This document shows positions 35,562 to 51,094 of a stretch of DNA of 64,000 nucleotides, one piece after another. The stretch spans positions 728,182 to 792,181 of the forward strand of contig JAJEKV010000080.1 in assembly GCA_021234155.1 (NCBI GenBank). Reading direction: 5' to 3'. Every line of letters begins with the position of its first letter. Position 1 is the first letter of the stretch. The notes under the pieces were generated by a model that saw only the letters and a list, made by a program, of their open reading frames with translations, searched no databases and had not been told where the DNA came from. Source of the stretch: Isoetes taiwanensis (taxonomy: Eukaryota > Streptophyta > Lycopodiopsida > Isoetales > Isoetaceae). The position numbers and the translations under genes are program-made.

Positions 35562-37120
35562 ACTAGAGAACTTCCTCAACTATAAGCCCAGTCGCCGCGA
35601 AACCTCCAAGTGTTGAGTTGGGTCGCGAAGCACGTAGCGAGAATGAGAAGAAGAGGAGCCCGTGAGCGCGCGCAGCATCATGTGGAATCCCCCAAGCCGC
35701 AGCTGCCGAGGCCCCGCCGCGACAAGCAGAATGTGTACCATATTGGGATGGATCCAAGCTGATGGCGATAAGACAATCCCTCCACCACGCCAAACTGCAA
35801 CTTGCCAAATAGGAGATGTGTGCGATGAATAAGGGAGGAGATTGAGGTAGAAGTGGCAGATATGGCAGCACAAATTAAAAGGAAAGTCAAGAAGGTAAGT
35901 TTAGGTCTGGTTCAGGTTAGCAGCGTAGAAATGGGCGTTGATGTCATAAAAAAAAAAATACCAAATGCCTAAAGCTAGGACAAATGCCTCAAAATGAATA
36001 ATACTCTTACAAAACGAGGGACGAGATTGAGGAAGAGGTTGTAGACATGTTAGCACAAACAAGAGCAAGGTTAAGATGAAAAATGGAGATTAAGGTTAAT
36101 GTGAATCAACGTAAATCGAGCAAAAATGAGGCTCAAGTAGTCAAAGGTGAGGTTAGGCCAATGAAAAGGAGAAGATGGAGGTCAAAAGTGCCAAGGTCAG
36201 GGTGGAGTGCAAGGAGGTAAGCCAGATAGTAGAAAAGGACAAATGAAAATACAATGACTAGGTAAAGTGACGTATTATGAATAAAGCTAGGGCCATATGG
36301 ATGGTCTGAAATACTAAAACAAAAATAGTAATGGACATGATAAATGAACCAAAAATACAATGACTATCTGAAGGGACATGTTAGAAAAGTAAGAACGCAT
36401 GTTGAAATATAAAACATAAAAGAACGCCTAATGATAGGGCCAGATGGAGGTCAAAGTTGCCTAGGTCAGGGTGGAGTAGGAGGTGAGCCATATAGTAGAA
36501 AAGGACAAATGAAAATACAATGACTAGGTAAAGTGACGTATTATGAATAGATAGATAGTATTTTAACGTCACGCCATACGTATGGTCTGAAATAATAAAG
36601 AAAAAAAGTAATGGACATGATAAATGAATCAAAAACACAATGACTAGATGAAGGGACATGTTAGTAGCAAAACCATCCATGGAAAGTGTTAGCTACTAAA
36701 AAAGAGAGAGTTAAGATGTTAGTAAACGAGGGATGAGGGAAAATTAGAGGTAGCAGATATATTAGCGCAAAGTCGAAAGTCAAGAGAAAAGTCAAGAAGC
36801 AAAATGAGGTTGGCATCAAATAGAAGTCCCCAGCAAAGAGGTGCATAAGGTCTGTAAAATGGTTTGGAACAAGAATAGGAGAGCGAAGGTGAATAGTAAG
36901 AGAGCCAAGGTCAGGTCAGGCTAGCGGAGTAGAAATGGGTGGTGACGCCATAAAAATAGTACCACATACCTAAAGCCATGAATAAATGCACCCAACACGA
37001 ATAATTCATTGAGAAACGAGGAACGGGATTGAGAAAGAGGTTGTAGACATGTTAGCACAAATCAAGAGGAAGGTTAAGAAGGAAATTGAGATTAAAATGA
37101 AATCCAGAACAAATGGAACT
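35562..37120. repeat. Degenerate long direct repeats
   Basis: Two levels of duplication. A block at 36168-36393 (aaggtcagggtggagt, gtagaaaaggacaaatgaaa, gacatgataaatgaa, gaagggacatgttag) recurs at 36433-36667. A block at 35895-36100 (agaaatgggcgttgatg, ggttgtagacatgttagcac) recurs at 36905-37110. Frames here are low-complexity and overlap in both strands, so none is called. Confidence 0.65.
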
Positions 37121-39320
<2,200 letters not shown>

Positions 39321-39564
39321 TCACACGGGGGGTGACTCCGGGCAACGAGAGCTGTTGGATAGGCATATTCACCCCTTATTCCTTAATCTACACCGTACGT
39401 AAAGTTCCTCGTTTGTGGGGTATGCAAGTACAAAAATTGCTATACTGTATAACAAGATTTTCAAAATACTATAAGATTTGAGGTAATATACTACATGGTG
39501 TTGATTTTGTACATGTGAAATATAATTTTAGGGGCTCTCGCTGCCCTACGTCACCCCCCGTGTG
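39321..39564. mobile_element. MITE-like element with ~32-bp terminal inverted repeats
   Basis: Left end tcacacggggggtgac, then gggcaacgagagc; right end gctctcgctgccc, then gtcaccccccgtgtga, an inverted match apart from a few bases. Flanks give atat on each side, a possible short target duplication. Length 244 bp, no coding capacity. It lies within the larger inverted repeat shared with 33275-33715. Confidence 0.6.
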
Positions 39565-42500
39565 AATATGCACCCAAACAAAAGGGGGTTTCAAGGGGGA
39601 TTTAATTTTAGAGTGTTGGATGTAATGGTTTGTGTGTTAACCTAAAATTTTTTTGGCCCCTTCGGGGCCTTAAGAATTGTAGCAAAGATTATCTACAATT
39701 GTGCCTACACCTTGTTTATGGAAAACTATTCAAATCTCCGAATCAAATATACAATCTTAATTTATGAAAAAAAAGTAGAGAACGTAGTTAATATAATAGG
39801 TTCTGTGACCTTACAAGGTGCTTTCACATGTGCATGCAATGTTTTGCTGTTAAGCATGGCCAAACGGATTAGTATGGTCTTTGATGAAAATCATTACAAA
39901 AGCTGGCAGGAGTTGCACAATATGCATCGCTTCAACAGTGGCGAGCTCTGCCAAACTTCTTCCAAACTTCTTCCATCGCCTCTTCATCCTCTCCTTGCTG
40001 CATAAGAAGCTTCTCTTCTTCAAGGATCTATGAATTTCTCTGCTGGTCAACCAAGATGTTCTATCTACGCCAAAGTTACCTTGAAGCGCACTTCAGTGAC
40101 TTCATTCGACCTACAACAAATTATGTAAGTGTTTAGCATGATATCTAGGCCATGGATTCCCCGCCTTCTTGGCTACATAAATTTATAAGCGTCCTCTTCA
40201 AGGACCTCCTAATCTGCTCATGATCATGAAAACATTTTAAGCTAACTCTATGTGCTCATGGAAAGCAATCCAAAGAAGAGGACACAAATGCTCTTGCTTC
40301 TTTTGCCATGAACTTGAAGACAACAATTCCACATGCTATTATCCGAGGTGCGTGTCAAGGCGACAAGTATCCTAAGGATGAATTACCTCGCCTAGTGTTT
40401 GTAATGGAGTGGTTTGTTGTATTGATTTGCATGGATTGTCGGAGGGAGATTTTGAAACCTTTGTATTGAGTTCTGGTCTAAGTGGTGGAACCGAGCTAAA
40501 AAATGATTTAGATCAGCTTAAGCAAGAAGACATTGTGCAGACCAATCAATTGCAGAACGTTGAAGATTTTGTTCTTGTATAGGAAGAAACGCTTCTAAAG
40601 GTGCTTGCCAAAGGTCTTAATGCTTATTTGAGAATACATTATCCTTGGGAAGAGGCAGTTTATGCAGGCACTGGAGAGGCAAGCAAGCAGTTGGAGAGCT
40701 TTGCTGATTTCACAAAGTATTCAGATTATTCAGCTCATAGCAATCCCAACTTGTGGACGAAGCTTCATTGGAGAACCTAGAGAAAGATCAAAGATCTAGC
40801 TGAGATTTGATCTGGTGGCTCCGATTTTGATAACCAGAAAATGTTGTTTGTTGGTGATGAGGTTACCTTTAAGCATGGAGCTGCATGTGACCGTCAAACA
40901 TTTTCTGCTATACTAAGAAGCTCTGGTGGAAGGACAAGTGGACCAGTCTTGTATGAGGAAGATGTATGTACTGAAACTGATAATCTCAACGTATGGGTAA
41001 TAGAAGTATCTGCCAGCACCTTGAATCCAAAAATACCAGACTTGGCACTAGAGCCTTGCTTCCATTATCCCTAAATCAATTATTGGAAAAATGGCCAAAA
41101 CGCAACCTGAACTCTGTATTCTTTGACAACATCCATCGTGAAAGAGTTAAGAGAATCTGTAGAAAACATGCTTCAACCATTGCTGTATATTTAGGAAGGT
41201 ATGAATAATGTGAAGAGGGTAAAACAACAGAGGCCTACAGCGTCTACAGCAGATCCAATCAGATCCAATGCATGATCCAATGCATGACTGCAGGTCTGTT
41301 ACTACGTTTTTAAAAGATAGGCCATTCTTGGAGGATGAATGATTGCTCTGAGAAGAAACCATGTACCTTCTTACACTGCCGAATTGGAAGCTTCAGGCCA
41401 CTGCATAAGAGCATTACTACAACCATGGAAAATCGCTTCGCCGTCCAATCCCTCCATGGTTCTGCCATTGCGAAATTGCCACAGAGCAGACGAAGAACAG
41501 CAGACGATTTGGGAGGGCACGATTTACCCTAATCATTTTAGGAGAACCCTAAAGTAAAAGCTCTCGAGCCTTGCATGCCATGTTAGAAATTTTTTATTTT
41601 TGAAGGGGATAAACCATTGTCTAAGTGCCATAAAAAATAATGAAAGCGTATGCGCACTCTAGATGTACGCATTAGTACATCAATTGAAATACACCACAAA
41701 ATCATAGCAAAACCTTAGTGAAAAGCGTACAAAAATACAAAAATAACCCCCTGTTATTATGCTACATATTGAAGTCTTGAGATCCTTCTAAATTGTAACA
41801 ACATCATAACAACCTGTCTTGAGCATGAATGGAATCTACCAAAATAGAGGAAAATGCATCCAATCTTGATTAGCTCTCAGCAACAAAGGGTTTTAACTGC
41901 AATTTCTTACAACCAAAATCATAATAACGAACAAAAGATGTGGAAAACGACCTTAAATCGCTTGCAAAATTATCATAACTTAGTTGCAGAATTGAACAAA
42001 AACATTCACCTGTGTTGTGGCCTAAAACACTTCGATTCAAGAAAAACAATTGCAGCCTGCAACCGTTGCGTTAACTTCATTACTACATAAATCATTTTGA
42101 CAAAGACGTTGAGGGAACTGAAGCTTCAAAATAGAGCCCCTGCTTTCAAGAACACAGGCTAAAGATGCGACATTCTCAAAATGATTGGAAAGCTGACCGG
42201 ATCTTGTTGGAAACAAACGCTTCCATAAGGCCGTTAATATGCTTTAAATCTTTATGTATCAAACCAGAGGAAACAGGGAAGGCCGAAAACAGAGCAGACA
42301 TGAAAATAAATTTGGGTTTCCGGTTAAACAAATTTAGCTTCCGGTTCTGACCTAATAGAGAAGCTTACCTGATAAGACTTGAAGAAATAGGGTTTGGAAA
42401 TACAGCTGAAATCTGGCGTTGATGGCCTGCAGTCTGGCGCTGATGATCTTAAACACATGAAAGCATGATAAGCCGATCTTTGGAACAAAGTCTGGCGATT

Positions 42501-43299
42501 AAGCCGATTTTTGGGACAAAGGGGGAAGACTCACGAAACAAAGAAAATATGCCTTTCCTATGCGCACATAGCACATCACGAAAGATTTGCCCATGCGCGC
42601 ATGGGCACTACCTACCAGGTACTTTTCCTACCTACCCATTTTTTTCCACAACCTACTGGTTTTTCTTTCGACCCTACTAGGTTCTTTTCCTACCCGCCAA
42701 ATTTTTTCGACAACCTACTAGTTTTAGTTCCGACCCTGTACATGTGCATATATGGACCTCTCTTAAACCTGCGATATTTTATGAGCGAAATGATACTTTT
42801 TCATTTTTCTTTTTACCTCTTCTGCATTAATAAGAAAGTTGCCATGCCATGCACGCATAGCTTGACAAATTTTTTTTTCTAAATGGCTATGTGCACATAG
42901 CATGCTCAGTAACATTTTTAGCGATGGGTATACATGCACAATGTCTTGGTGTGTCTTGTTTGTCGCTTGTCTTGTTTGTCGCACATTTTAGCCTTTAGTT
43001 TTGGTCAAGATTCTAGTGGTTCTTCAATTTCTTCATTTTCTAGGTGCATCCCAAATTCACCTAAATGTGATTCTAATTTTACACCTAGTTTGGAGGTGTA
43101 AAATTAACAAAACGAAAATTTTCAGTAACTTTGGACCCTAAAATGGGTCACGCAATTGTAAATTGAGGGCCATTTTTGTAATTGACCCCCTAAAAGTGGC
43201 AAAATTTAAGGTTTTTTAGGGAATCTTTGAAAGATTCTTTTTTGTGGTGCAAACGCAGGTCATTAGTGCGTTTATTAGGTCACCTTGTTACAAATCTCT
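39565..43299. other. Gene-less stretch with repeat fragments
   Basis: 39565-39670 is the rest of the inverted repeat pair with 33275. 41640-41765 is the third copy (reverse) of the MITE-like repeat at 24785 and 32440. Frames at 40551-41074 (broken by stops) and 41335-41557 read like decayed exons (for example GDEVTFKHGAACDRQTFSAI) but match no family I recognise. 43085-43285 ends in the inverted partner of 38325-38375. Confidence 0.4.
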
Positions 43300-44172
43300 C
43301 TATATTGTAGAAGTTCTATCAAATAAGCCCCAGTTTTCTCTCCTCCCAATGAGAAGAAACTTTGGAGGCTAATCTAGGAGCATCTACTACCAAGCTTTAG
43401 GTCTCTATCCCCCCCCCCCTTCCCAATACAAGGAGTTCATAGAGATACATCATCCATATACATCACAGAAGAACTAAAGAACTATATCTAATCTATATCA
43501 TAGAGTTAGGTTCTTTAGTTAGAGGCTGGTATCTAGAGATCTAGAAGGCTGCTATGGGCAATTTAATAGGCTAAACCTACTGATTCTACGACTGAAATAG
43601 GGTTTAGACTATCTAATTGGCCAAATACCTGATCCTTGAGTGGCTCCTCCTGACCTGAGCTCGACCATCCTGCTGAAACGCTCGAGTCAAGGGAAACTAA
43701 TGGTGCAATTCTCTCGGCAGAAGTTCGGAGGCGGTTTTTGGCCGTTGAGGCAGCCAAAACAGAGTTCTAAAACCCTAGAAACGAAAAATGGGCAAGTTAG
43801 GGTTTCTCTCCCTTAATAGACAAGGGGTTGGCTAGGGTTTCCAATTATCCCCTTTAGGCATGTGGGATAATTGGGAATGGGCCCATGCCCACATGGAAAT
43901 GTGTGCCCACATTAATGTGTGCATTGGAAAATGTGCACATTAATTGCACACTTGGGTATGGCCCACTTGGCATCAAGTGTCCACATGGAAATGTGTGCCC
44001 ACATTGTGTACATTGGAAAATGTGCACATTAATAATTGCACATATTCCTTGCAAGATGCCCCCTAGGGCTACCCACTGCTACACGCTACGTCACGCCACG
44101 GGTGGCGTAATGCGGCGTGACGGCAAGATGCAAAGATACGCCCCGGGACCGTATATCGCCCCGAACGTCACA
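43300..44172 (-). mobile_element. Diverged LTR related to the 51-63 kb element (minus strand)
   Basis: On the minus strand the LTR starts tgtgacgttcggggcg at 44172, like the tgtgacgttccag start of the intact element, and later carries the same blocks: agaacctaact, gatatagattagatatagtt, tattgggaaggggg, tagagac, gtagatg-tcctagat-agcctc. A hairpin near the start (cgtcacgccac / gtggcg...gcgtgacg, 44089-44122) occupies the position of the start hairpin of the intact LTRs. An ~85-bp tandem duplication (43885-44040) is private to this copy. The 3' end of the LTR is not resolved and fades near 43300. Confidence 0.7.
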
Positions 44173-44186
44173 TTCTCCCCACCTTA
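44173..44186 (-). promoter_or_regulatory. Polypurine tract before the diverged LTR
   Basis: Minus strand aaggtggggagaa directly abuts the LTR start, as the PPT of the intact element (aaggtggggagat) does. This implies that the LTR at 43300-44172 was the 3' LTR of an element whose body has been lost. Confidence 0.65.
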
Positions 44187-44265
44187 GTCTTAAAATCTGA
44201 AGACCACGGCAGTTGGCATCAGACGTTTGACATAGTGAAGAAGAGCAGAAACAAATTAAGAGAGA

Positions 44266-45107
44266 ATGCCTAGAGATTACTTACATATAAACTCAATGTT
44301 CTTTTTGGAGCAGGTTTACGACAAGCTCAACCTTGATCTTGATGATGCTGAAGTTGCAAAGTACAACCCAAGGATTCTCTCAGTTCATAGACTTTGGGAC
44401 TACAATTTCTGGACAGACTCACTCAGAGGTAGATTGATTCAAAACATACCGCAAGTTCCTGAGAAAGAGGTACTGTGGGGCAGAGAGTTCTCAAAGGAAA
44501 CATATTTGATGTTCATACTATTTTGGTTTCTAGAAAACAATAGCAATAACATGACAGATCAACAGTTTGAATTCTATAGAGAATAGTACTACTATCATAG
44601 AGGCAGGGCAGGCTGTTATGGTACAATGATCCATCTCATGTCCACTTGTAACTCAGACAGGTTAATCGAGTTGGTTAATTGGGGAAGCAATGCGAGACCT
44701 ATCCTGCAGCCACAATTCCGAGACTACTTTCACTTCCTTGATACCCCTTGCTTTCATCTCTGTACAGGTTGCTGGCTCTTTAGTAGAAGCATAAAGCTAC
44801 TCGGATGCTTTCAGTTTGATCAGATGATTGAGTTTTTTACAATGTTGAATGGAGAATTCTTAGTATCTTCGAGCCCTAATGCTACAGGGCGATTTTCAAC
44901 ATCTTGAGTTCTCAAGTCTTCATGCAGATGATAATTTTAATTATGCTTCATGACTAAATACTTTAAGCTATATTTCTATTGAATCATAGCTCTATGCCTT
45001 AATTCTAGTTGGTAAATGATCTTTTACTATGATCATTTCCTTTTGTGTACTTATTTTCCATAATTAATGACTAAAAAGCTTTACTCTTTCAAAAAAAAAA
45101 AAAAAAA
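44266..45107 (+). pseudogene. Unrecognised retrocopy-like sequence with poly(A) end
   Basis: A frame of 106 codons (44266-44586) contains VYDKLNLDLDDAEVAKYNP, then ILSVHRLWDYNFWTDSLRGR and FYRE before a stop. A second frame (44626-44907) continues in similar style. The segment ends in an 18-A run (45090-45107), which indicates insertion of a processed transcript. I do not recognise the source gene. The region just before VYDKLN (tttttggagcag) also resembles a splice acceptor, so a decayed exon is the alternative. Confidence 0.35.
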
Positions 45108-45831
45108 ATAGATATCCAAGACTCAGTGTAGGGTATGGGCTTCTCAGATTTTGTTGCTAAAATTAATTATGTCTATGACAATCTGGTCGGGATGCTCCTC
45201 CAATTCTTCATTTATTAAAATGATACATCATTAAGACCTTGATATATTTGTGCCATATTGTCATTGTTCTATCTTGAGCTTCGTAGAACTACAAATTTGG
45301 GCTTAAATTTTGTTGTGGCACTATATTTGACTTATGTTGACGAGGCAACCTCTATGCGTGTTCCACAAACTCTCTAACTTGTGGCGCCATCACTGGGACA
45401 CCAACAATTAGCATAGAAAACATTAATCACGCTACCAATAGCTAACAGGGCAAACATTAATTTAATGTATCTAATTAACTTCAATACCTTCTTTTACAAT
45501 GGCTTAAATTGGAACAACGTTCAAATATCCACATGTTCAAACCAAGAAGTGAGTCACTTGGGAGCCGCTACGATAAATTTCTTGTAACTATTAAAGTATA
45601 TTAGAAATATTTATATATCAATGTGGATCCATATGCAATGGCGCCTCCATCTGTATGGCTTCCACTAATTCCAAGCGCTAAGCAACTTTCAGTTCATGCA
45701 CAAACTCCACAATTCCAAGCGCTAAATAACTTTCAATTTATGCACAAACTCCACAAGACAATCATGTCAAAATAACCCTCGTTCTCTATCCTCGCCCCAA
45801 TCTTCACCCCAACCCTACATTTCTGCTAGTT

Positions 45832-45870
<39 letters not shown>

Positions 45871-47007
45871 TATACTTGACGGAAAGCCCATCATTGTTCA
45901 CTTTTTCTAGTAAGACTGATTAAAATAGCATGTTTCATTTGTGTATAAAGAGGACCGTGAGGATCAGGCACCCACTCCCCTTCCACGAAATTACATTTCT
46001 CTGCAAAATGCAGGTAAAGGTCAAACTTCAGAATTATAAGATTTGGACATTTAGAAGAAGGAAAAAAAAAAATATTCAGACAGTTCTTACCCTTTTGGCA
46101 TTAGACAGTTCTTACCCTTTTGGCATTCGACTTCTGGTGATGTTAAATAATTGAACCTGAATGTGTTGAAAGATTTGAACTTAATCTGTCAAAGAGTGTG
46201 AACTTGAATCCGTTATTGGTACATTGAGATTGAGCTTGAAAGGATCTCTCAGGCTGAAGAATGTAATGACGAATTTGAACTTGGATTTGTAGAAGGGACA
46301 TTGTTATTGAGCTCGAAAGGATCATGTAGGGCTGCATCTGAAACATAGCTTGAGTTGTCGAGAGCTGAAGCTTTTGTAGAAGAGACAAACAAATTCTAGA
46401 GGAGCCTTCAATCAGCAACTAGGCTAACGAAGTTTCGAGACCCTGTTGAAAATGAATTCGCCCTGTGGACAACCGAGCAAGGGGTTTGGTGGATTGGGTT
46501 TCTTGGAGAATGGCATGCTATTGCCTGCTGCAACTTTTGCTTCTGCTAAGTGTTGTCAGCTCAAACAGATATAAAAGTCAGTGAAGCCTTGCAAGAGAAA
46601 AAAAATGAGGTAAGAAAAGTAAGAGAATGGATTATATATATGTTCAGATAATGGCAATAGTCTTGCTCAAATGCCCTCTACTATTCTCAATAACATAAGA
46701 AACTGGATGGGGGCAATTCAGTCTAATTCTTTTCAGTTGAGGTTTTTCCATTGCACGTTTATGCATGCCAACACTTGCAAAAATGATTGGAGACTGATAG
46801 ATTGCAAGCGCATTGCTTCTCCCATTTACTTTGTATTATATCTGGAGGACAAATGACAGCTTCAAATCTGTTTTTAATGCAATGTAAACTTTCTCTCACG
46901 CATCCCTATTCAAAACATGGGGAAATTATACACATTCCTCATGGAACCAAATTGTTTATATGATTATAAAACAATTAACATTTAGGAATGAGCTCCTGCA
47001 TGGTATC
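45108..47007. other. Gene-less stretch with poly(T) run
   Basis: A 35-T run (45834-45868) is probably the poly(A) tail of a minus-strand retroposon, but no body is recognisable upstream of it. A 23-base duplication (acagttcttacccttttggc) lies at 46080-46125. Imperfect repeats of a gaacttgaat-tgttgaaag type occur at 46150-46330. No gene is supported. Confidence 0.45.
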
Positions 47008-49944
47008 CTAGGACATAATTTGCTTACCCTTGCGTAATCTATCCAACTCAGCCTCAAGGTCTATGACACGCTTTTTTAAATTTATATTTTCTTGCTCCAA
47101 TTCCTTGATATTGCTGCATGTTGGTCCGTCAGAAATATTGCCTTTAGGTACATACGGTATTAAAAGATTGCTCGAAAACTCCCTCAAAGCATCTGCACCA
47201 CGCACCTACAAAACATTTATTGTTGTCAGAAAATCGAGGCCATAGAAACAAATACAACTGTCTTATGTAACTGCCCACAAATTGTTGTGCTTCAAGACCA
47301 TTGCATATTTAATCGTACATAGTACTCAATATACTCCCACATTCTTGTAGATCAATGCAACTAGCAGTGTATGCAACATGCCAGCTAAAAGAACACTTAA
47401 TTGCTCAGAATCAGACAATTCCATCATTCACCGACTACCAACAGGGTGTCCACTCTCTGTAAGGCCATTTGACATGCATTATATATTCCATCTCTGCACC
47501 TATCCACGTTAATTTATGGTTTCTCAACTGAAGTTTTATACTAATCCATTGAGAGTAAACCAAGATTGTTTTTACCTCCTCTGGGAGCAATGGTAGTAGT
47601 GTGATGTGAAAATCCTCATATAGTTCATAAAACTGGTCAAGATACTTCTGCTGCATGCGCAGACGGGCCTCCAAAAGCTTAGAACCTGAGACTGAACATT
47701 CACCAAAAATATTATTATACTATAGCTCTTTTTCAATCACATAGAAAATACAAATATGATAACATACCATCATCGGCAAAAAGAACCTGGTTAATAATGA
47801 TGTTGCACGTATCCATTTCAAACTTTGCAAGCTCCTGTATCAATCTTTCAGTCTCATAGAGAGAAAGAAATTCAGGAATGCACACACATACAAATGTCGT
47901 CAAATCCTGCCACAGAAACGTAACACAAATTAAATGCAAATTTAATAGATAAACTTGTTTTGCACTTGGCCAAATAACGGATAACGGAAATTCGGTTATA
48001 GCAAAACAAAACTTACCGGATCGCGAAATTGCTCGTTAACCTGTTCAATCACAACTTTCATGCTATCAAGTTTGCCCATGATGGCATCTTCTCCAAACTC
48101 TTCTCCCAGGCCAAAAAGTCGTGTCATCTGATGTGTTCAAACTTCAAGTGAGATACTGTTTATGCAATATCAGTTTATACAATATCATTATATAGCATGC
48201 ATGAGGTACAGTACTAAAACTGAAGTGAACACAAAATGATTGTGCTAATGTTCGGTACGCAAAACAATCTCAAGAAAAATGCAACGATATGCAAGAAAGG
48301 TGTTTTCTGTTGCAAATACTATGACTTGTTCAGTTGGTTCAGGTGGCAAGAATGCAATTAATTCAATCCAACATTTTACGGATAACACAAAATCTTCTTT
48401 GTGCTTTTGTGCAACAATCAATCCCAAAAGAAATACGTAGTCTTTAATAACACCAAGCTGATAAATTTCATGTTTGAACAGATCTAAAAGAAAAATTACT
48501 ATCATTAAAATCTTTATATAGTATTTGACATGCAGTTTTTCGGGCTTGTTATTTCAGCCCTGATTGCGGATATGCCCAGGAATGAATGCTATCTCTGATA
48601 GGGGCATGCGCATACGATGTTCATCCTATAACATTGTTCTCAGCAAGCTAGATGTCATTGATAAATTAAAAAAAAAAAATCATGACAATCTCATTGTTTG
48701 CTCCATCTGGTGGCTTATAGCAGGAAATTAAAAAAAAAAACAAATCCACAAGATAGGAATGTAATAAAAAATACAACAAACAGATACTAGCTATGTTCCC
48801 CCAAATATTGAGATTCAAGAATGAAACACTCTTAGCATCCATAACAAACCAAACAATGTCACCAAATAGAAATAAAATGGAAATAAATTGTTACGTCGTT
48901 ATCTTACCTGATTAATCATGCCCCCAAATTTGTTCTTCAGGCTCATCATCTTCCCCAATCCTTTTTCCAGCGTAGAAGGGAATTGCAACAGTCTTAGAGT
49001 GTGACCAGTTGGTGCAGTGTCAAATACAATGACAGAATAGTCCATTGTTTTAACAAGCCTACATGCAAAACGAATTACATTCAGCAAGACTTATTTCGAA
49101 TTTTGCACTACATATCTGCAGGAAAATGTTGCCCATGTGCCATGGATTTGAATTGTCCAAGAACAAAGAAATCGCTTAGATAAATGCCAGATGAGGCACA
49201 TTCTAGGAAGTTAAAATTCCATAATTGATTAGGCTTCACAATTCTGGGGTGCACATTAATGATGTGAATTCCATGCATTGTAAAGCAAGAGATAGAAACA
49301 TGCTTTTGATAAAACAAAATTCTTACTTTAGCATCTCAGCAAAACTAACAGCTTCGTCAATTCCAGGAATAGCATTAGCAAGCTCAGACATAAATCCGCC
49401 CATTCCCTCCACTTGGTCGAACTCTTCGCTTTCAACCGTGGGATCAACCTCCTAAAAGATGAAGCAAATCAGCCACATAGATGAATTATCCAAAATACTA
49501 GTGAAAAGGTCCATTTACAGAACTTCTAACGACGCAAATTTCCATAATTTTCTAAAAAACATAGAACAACCATGTGGATCCGCAACTCTTTTCTTCCTTT
49601 TTTATCCACCATTATGCAATCTTTGAGCGTTGAGCACATCAACAAAAGGCAAAAGCAACCAAGTGGAAATGCATACCGCGCACCATGGCAAAGAGGTTGC
49701 TGAACCCATTGACAGGAACAGGAGTGGAAGCAAACTTTTGCTGAAAAGCATCGCTAAGGTTGTGGGCAGGATCGGTGGAAATGATCAAAACGCTAGGGCG
49801 AACTTTGGCCAGCAAAATGGCCAACATAGAGCTACAGGTAGTTTTCCCGACACCACCCTTTCCACCCACGAATATCCATTTCAGCTGCTTCTGCTCTAGT
49901 ATATTGTTAAGGCTGGCCTCCATCTCTTCCGCCGGATCTGCCAT
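47008..49944 (-). CDS. GET3: GET3/ASNA1-type ATPase for tail-anchored protein targeting, seven exons
   Basis: Cytosolic ATPase of the GET/TRC pathway that delivers tail-anchored membrane proteins to the ER. Exons on the minus strand: 49944-49684, 49451-49327, 49058-48908, 48127-48017, 47906-47768, 47685-47576 and 47205-47008 (with stop). All junctions follow GT-AG and keep frame, totalling 1095 nt (364 codons). P-loop GKGGVGKTT is at 28-36, switch [11 protein letters not shown] from D58, and switch [12 protein letters not shown] from D142. Exon 5 holds the FVCVCIPEF motif (C223-x-C225). The zinc-binding CXXC of yeast and animal Get3 is replaced by SKLL (264-267), as I recall for the plant cytosolic isoform. 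Residues ~330-364 form a Leu/Glu/Lys coiled-coil tail ([20 protein letters not shown]). There is no transit peptide, so it is the cytosolic form. Introns are 96-410 bp, except 780 bp between exons 3 and 4. No defect is seen. Confidence 0.95.
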
Positions 49945-51089
49945 CTCTGCGTTTTAGCCCTCTTGTGTTGAATCTACAATCGCGATTTAACCTGCCACCT
50001 CAACACTGATAAGAAGACCTTCCAATAGCAAAACGCCATCAAGGAGGTTGAATTATTTGCAAACTTACCAATGTTCCTATTTCCTAAATGATTCCTAATT
50101 CCTAAACGATTCCTAAATGATTCCTAATTCCTAAATGATTCCTAATTCCTAAATGTCGCACATGTACCATGTGGTACCATCTCTGCAGTCGAGGGTGTCT
50201 CCCCCTGCAATCGTTGCCAGGTGTCACATGATCGTCGAGATGGTGTCCGCTTACCACGTATAGAAATGACATCTCGTTCTGGGATGCCCTGGTTTTGGAG
50301 CATCCAAGTGGTGAAGTTAGCCATTATGGAATTCCCAAATTGAATGAAATTCTTCTTTCACTTCTGATGCTCTTGAAGCTTCAATATTCCCTGACTCTGG
50401 CGGTTTGCTTGAAGCCAAGATGAGGTTTAGACTTTTTGATCCGCCCATGTACAAGGAAAAGAGAATGTGGCAGAAAGAAAATAAGGATGGAGACTGGAAG
50501 GGTAAAGGGCAGCAATAACAAAGTGTTAGAAATAGATATGAGGAAAGACAAATTATGGACTTCAGGGAAATAAGGACGAGTCAAATGGATAGAGAGATGG
50601 ATATAAAAATTATGTTGAAATCGGTAGAGGTTTGGAAGGGAAGAGCTAACTGGATCTTTCGTGTACCTTACCTGGTGAATCCCTTCGATTAGGGTTCAAA
50701 TGTGGCTCCTGTCTAGCGCCTCATACATGAGTGACCTCCTCTAAAAGATAACTTCCACTACTTGATGCATTTATTTTGGTCTCCAATATCACAAAAAATG
50801 GTACGGCTTTTTTGCAATGGTTTTCATATGATTTAGGGCATGTATTTAGTTCTATGTATAAAGTATGTCTTTATAGAGCGTGCCCATCATTTTTACTCGC
50901 TCAACATTTTTTTTCCTAATGGTAATGTCATGTATGTATTTTTCTTGTGTATTTCTATACTAGTCTAGGCAAAAATGGCATGCAGGCATCGAGCAACTCT
51001 TCTTTAGGGTTCTTTTGTTTCTGTTGTGATTGCTATCTCCATGGAAATAGGCTTTCATTATCCGTGGAAATAGGCAATTCTACATTTGG
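49945..51089. other. 5' flank of GET3 and gene-less stretch
   Basis: The GET3 promoter must lie just above 49945. No TATA box is evident. A short tandem repeat of cctaaatgattcctaatt lies at 50080-50157. No gene up to the retrotransposon. Confidence 0.5.
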
Positions 51090-51094
51090 ACAAT
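51090..51094. repeat. Target-site duplication, left (ACAAT)
   Basis: acaat immediately before the 5' LTR, repeated at 63104-63108 directly after the 3' LTR. A 5-bp duplication is standard for LTR retrotransposons and fixes the element ends. Confidence 0.92.

Noticed and set aside
40551-41208. Possible decayed gene with GDEVTFKHGAACDRQ
   Set aside because: Several stops and frame changes; I cannot name a family, so it is only mentioned in the region note.
49630-49957. Plus-strand frames opposite GET3 exon 1
   Set aside because: Shadows of the conserved P-loop exon, which is clearly coding on the minus strand.
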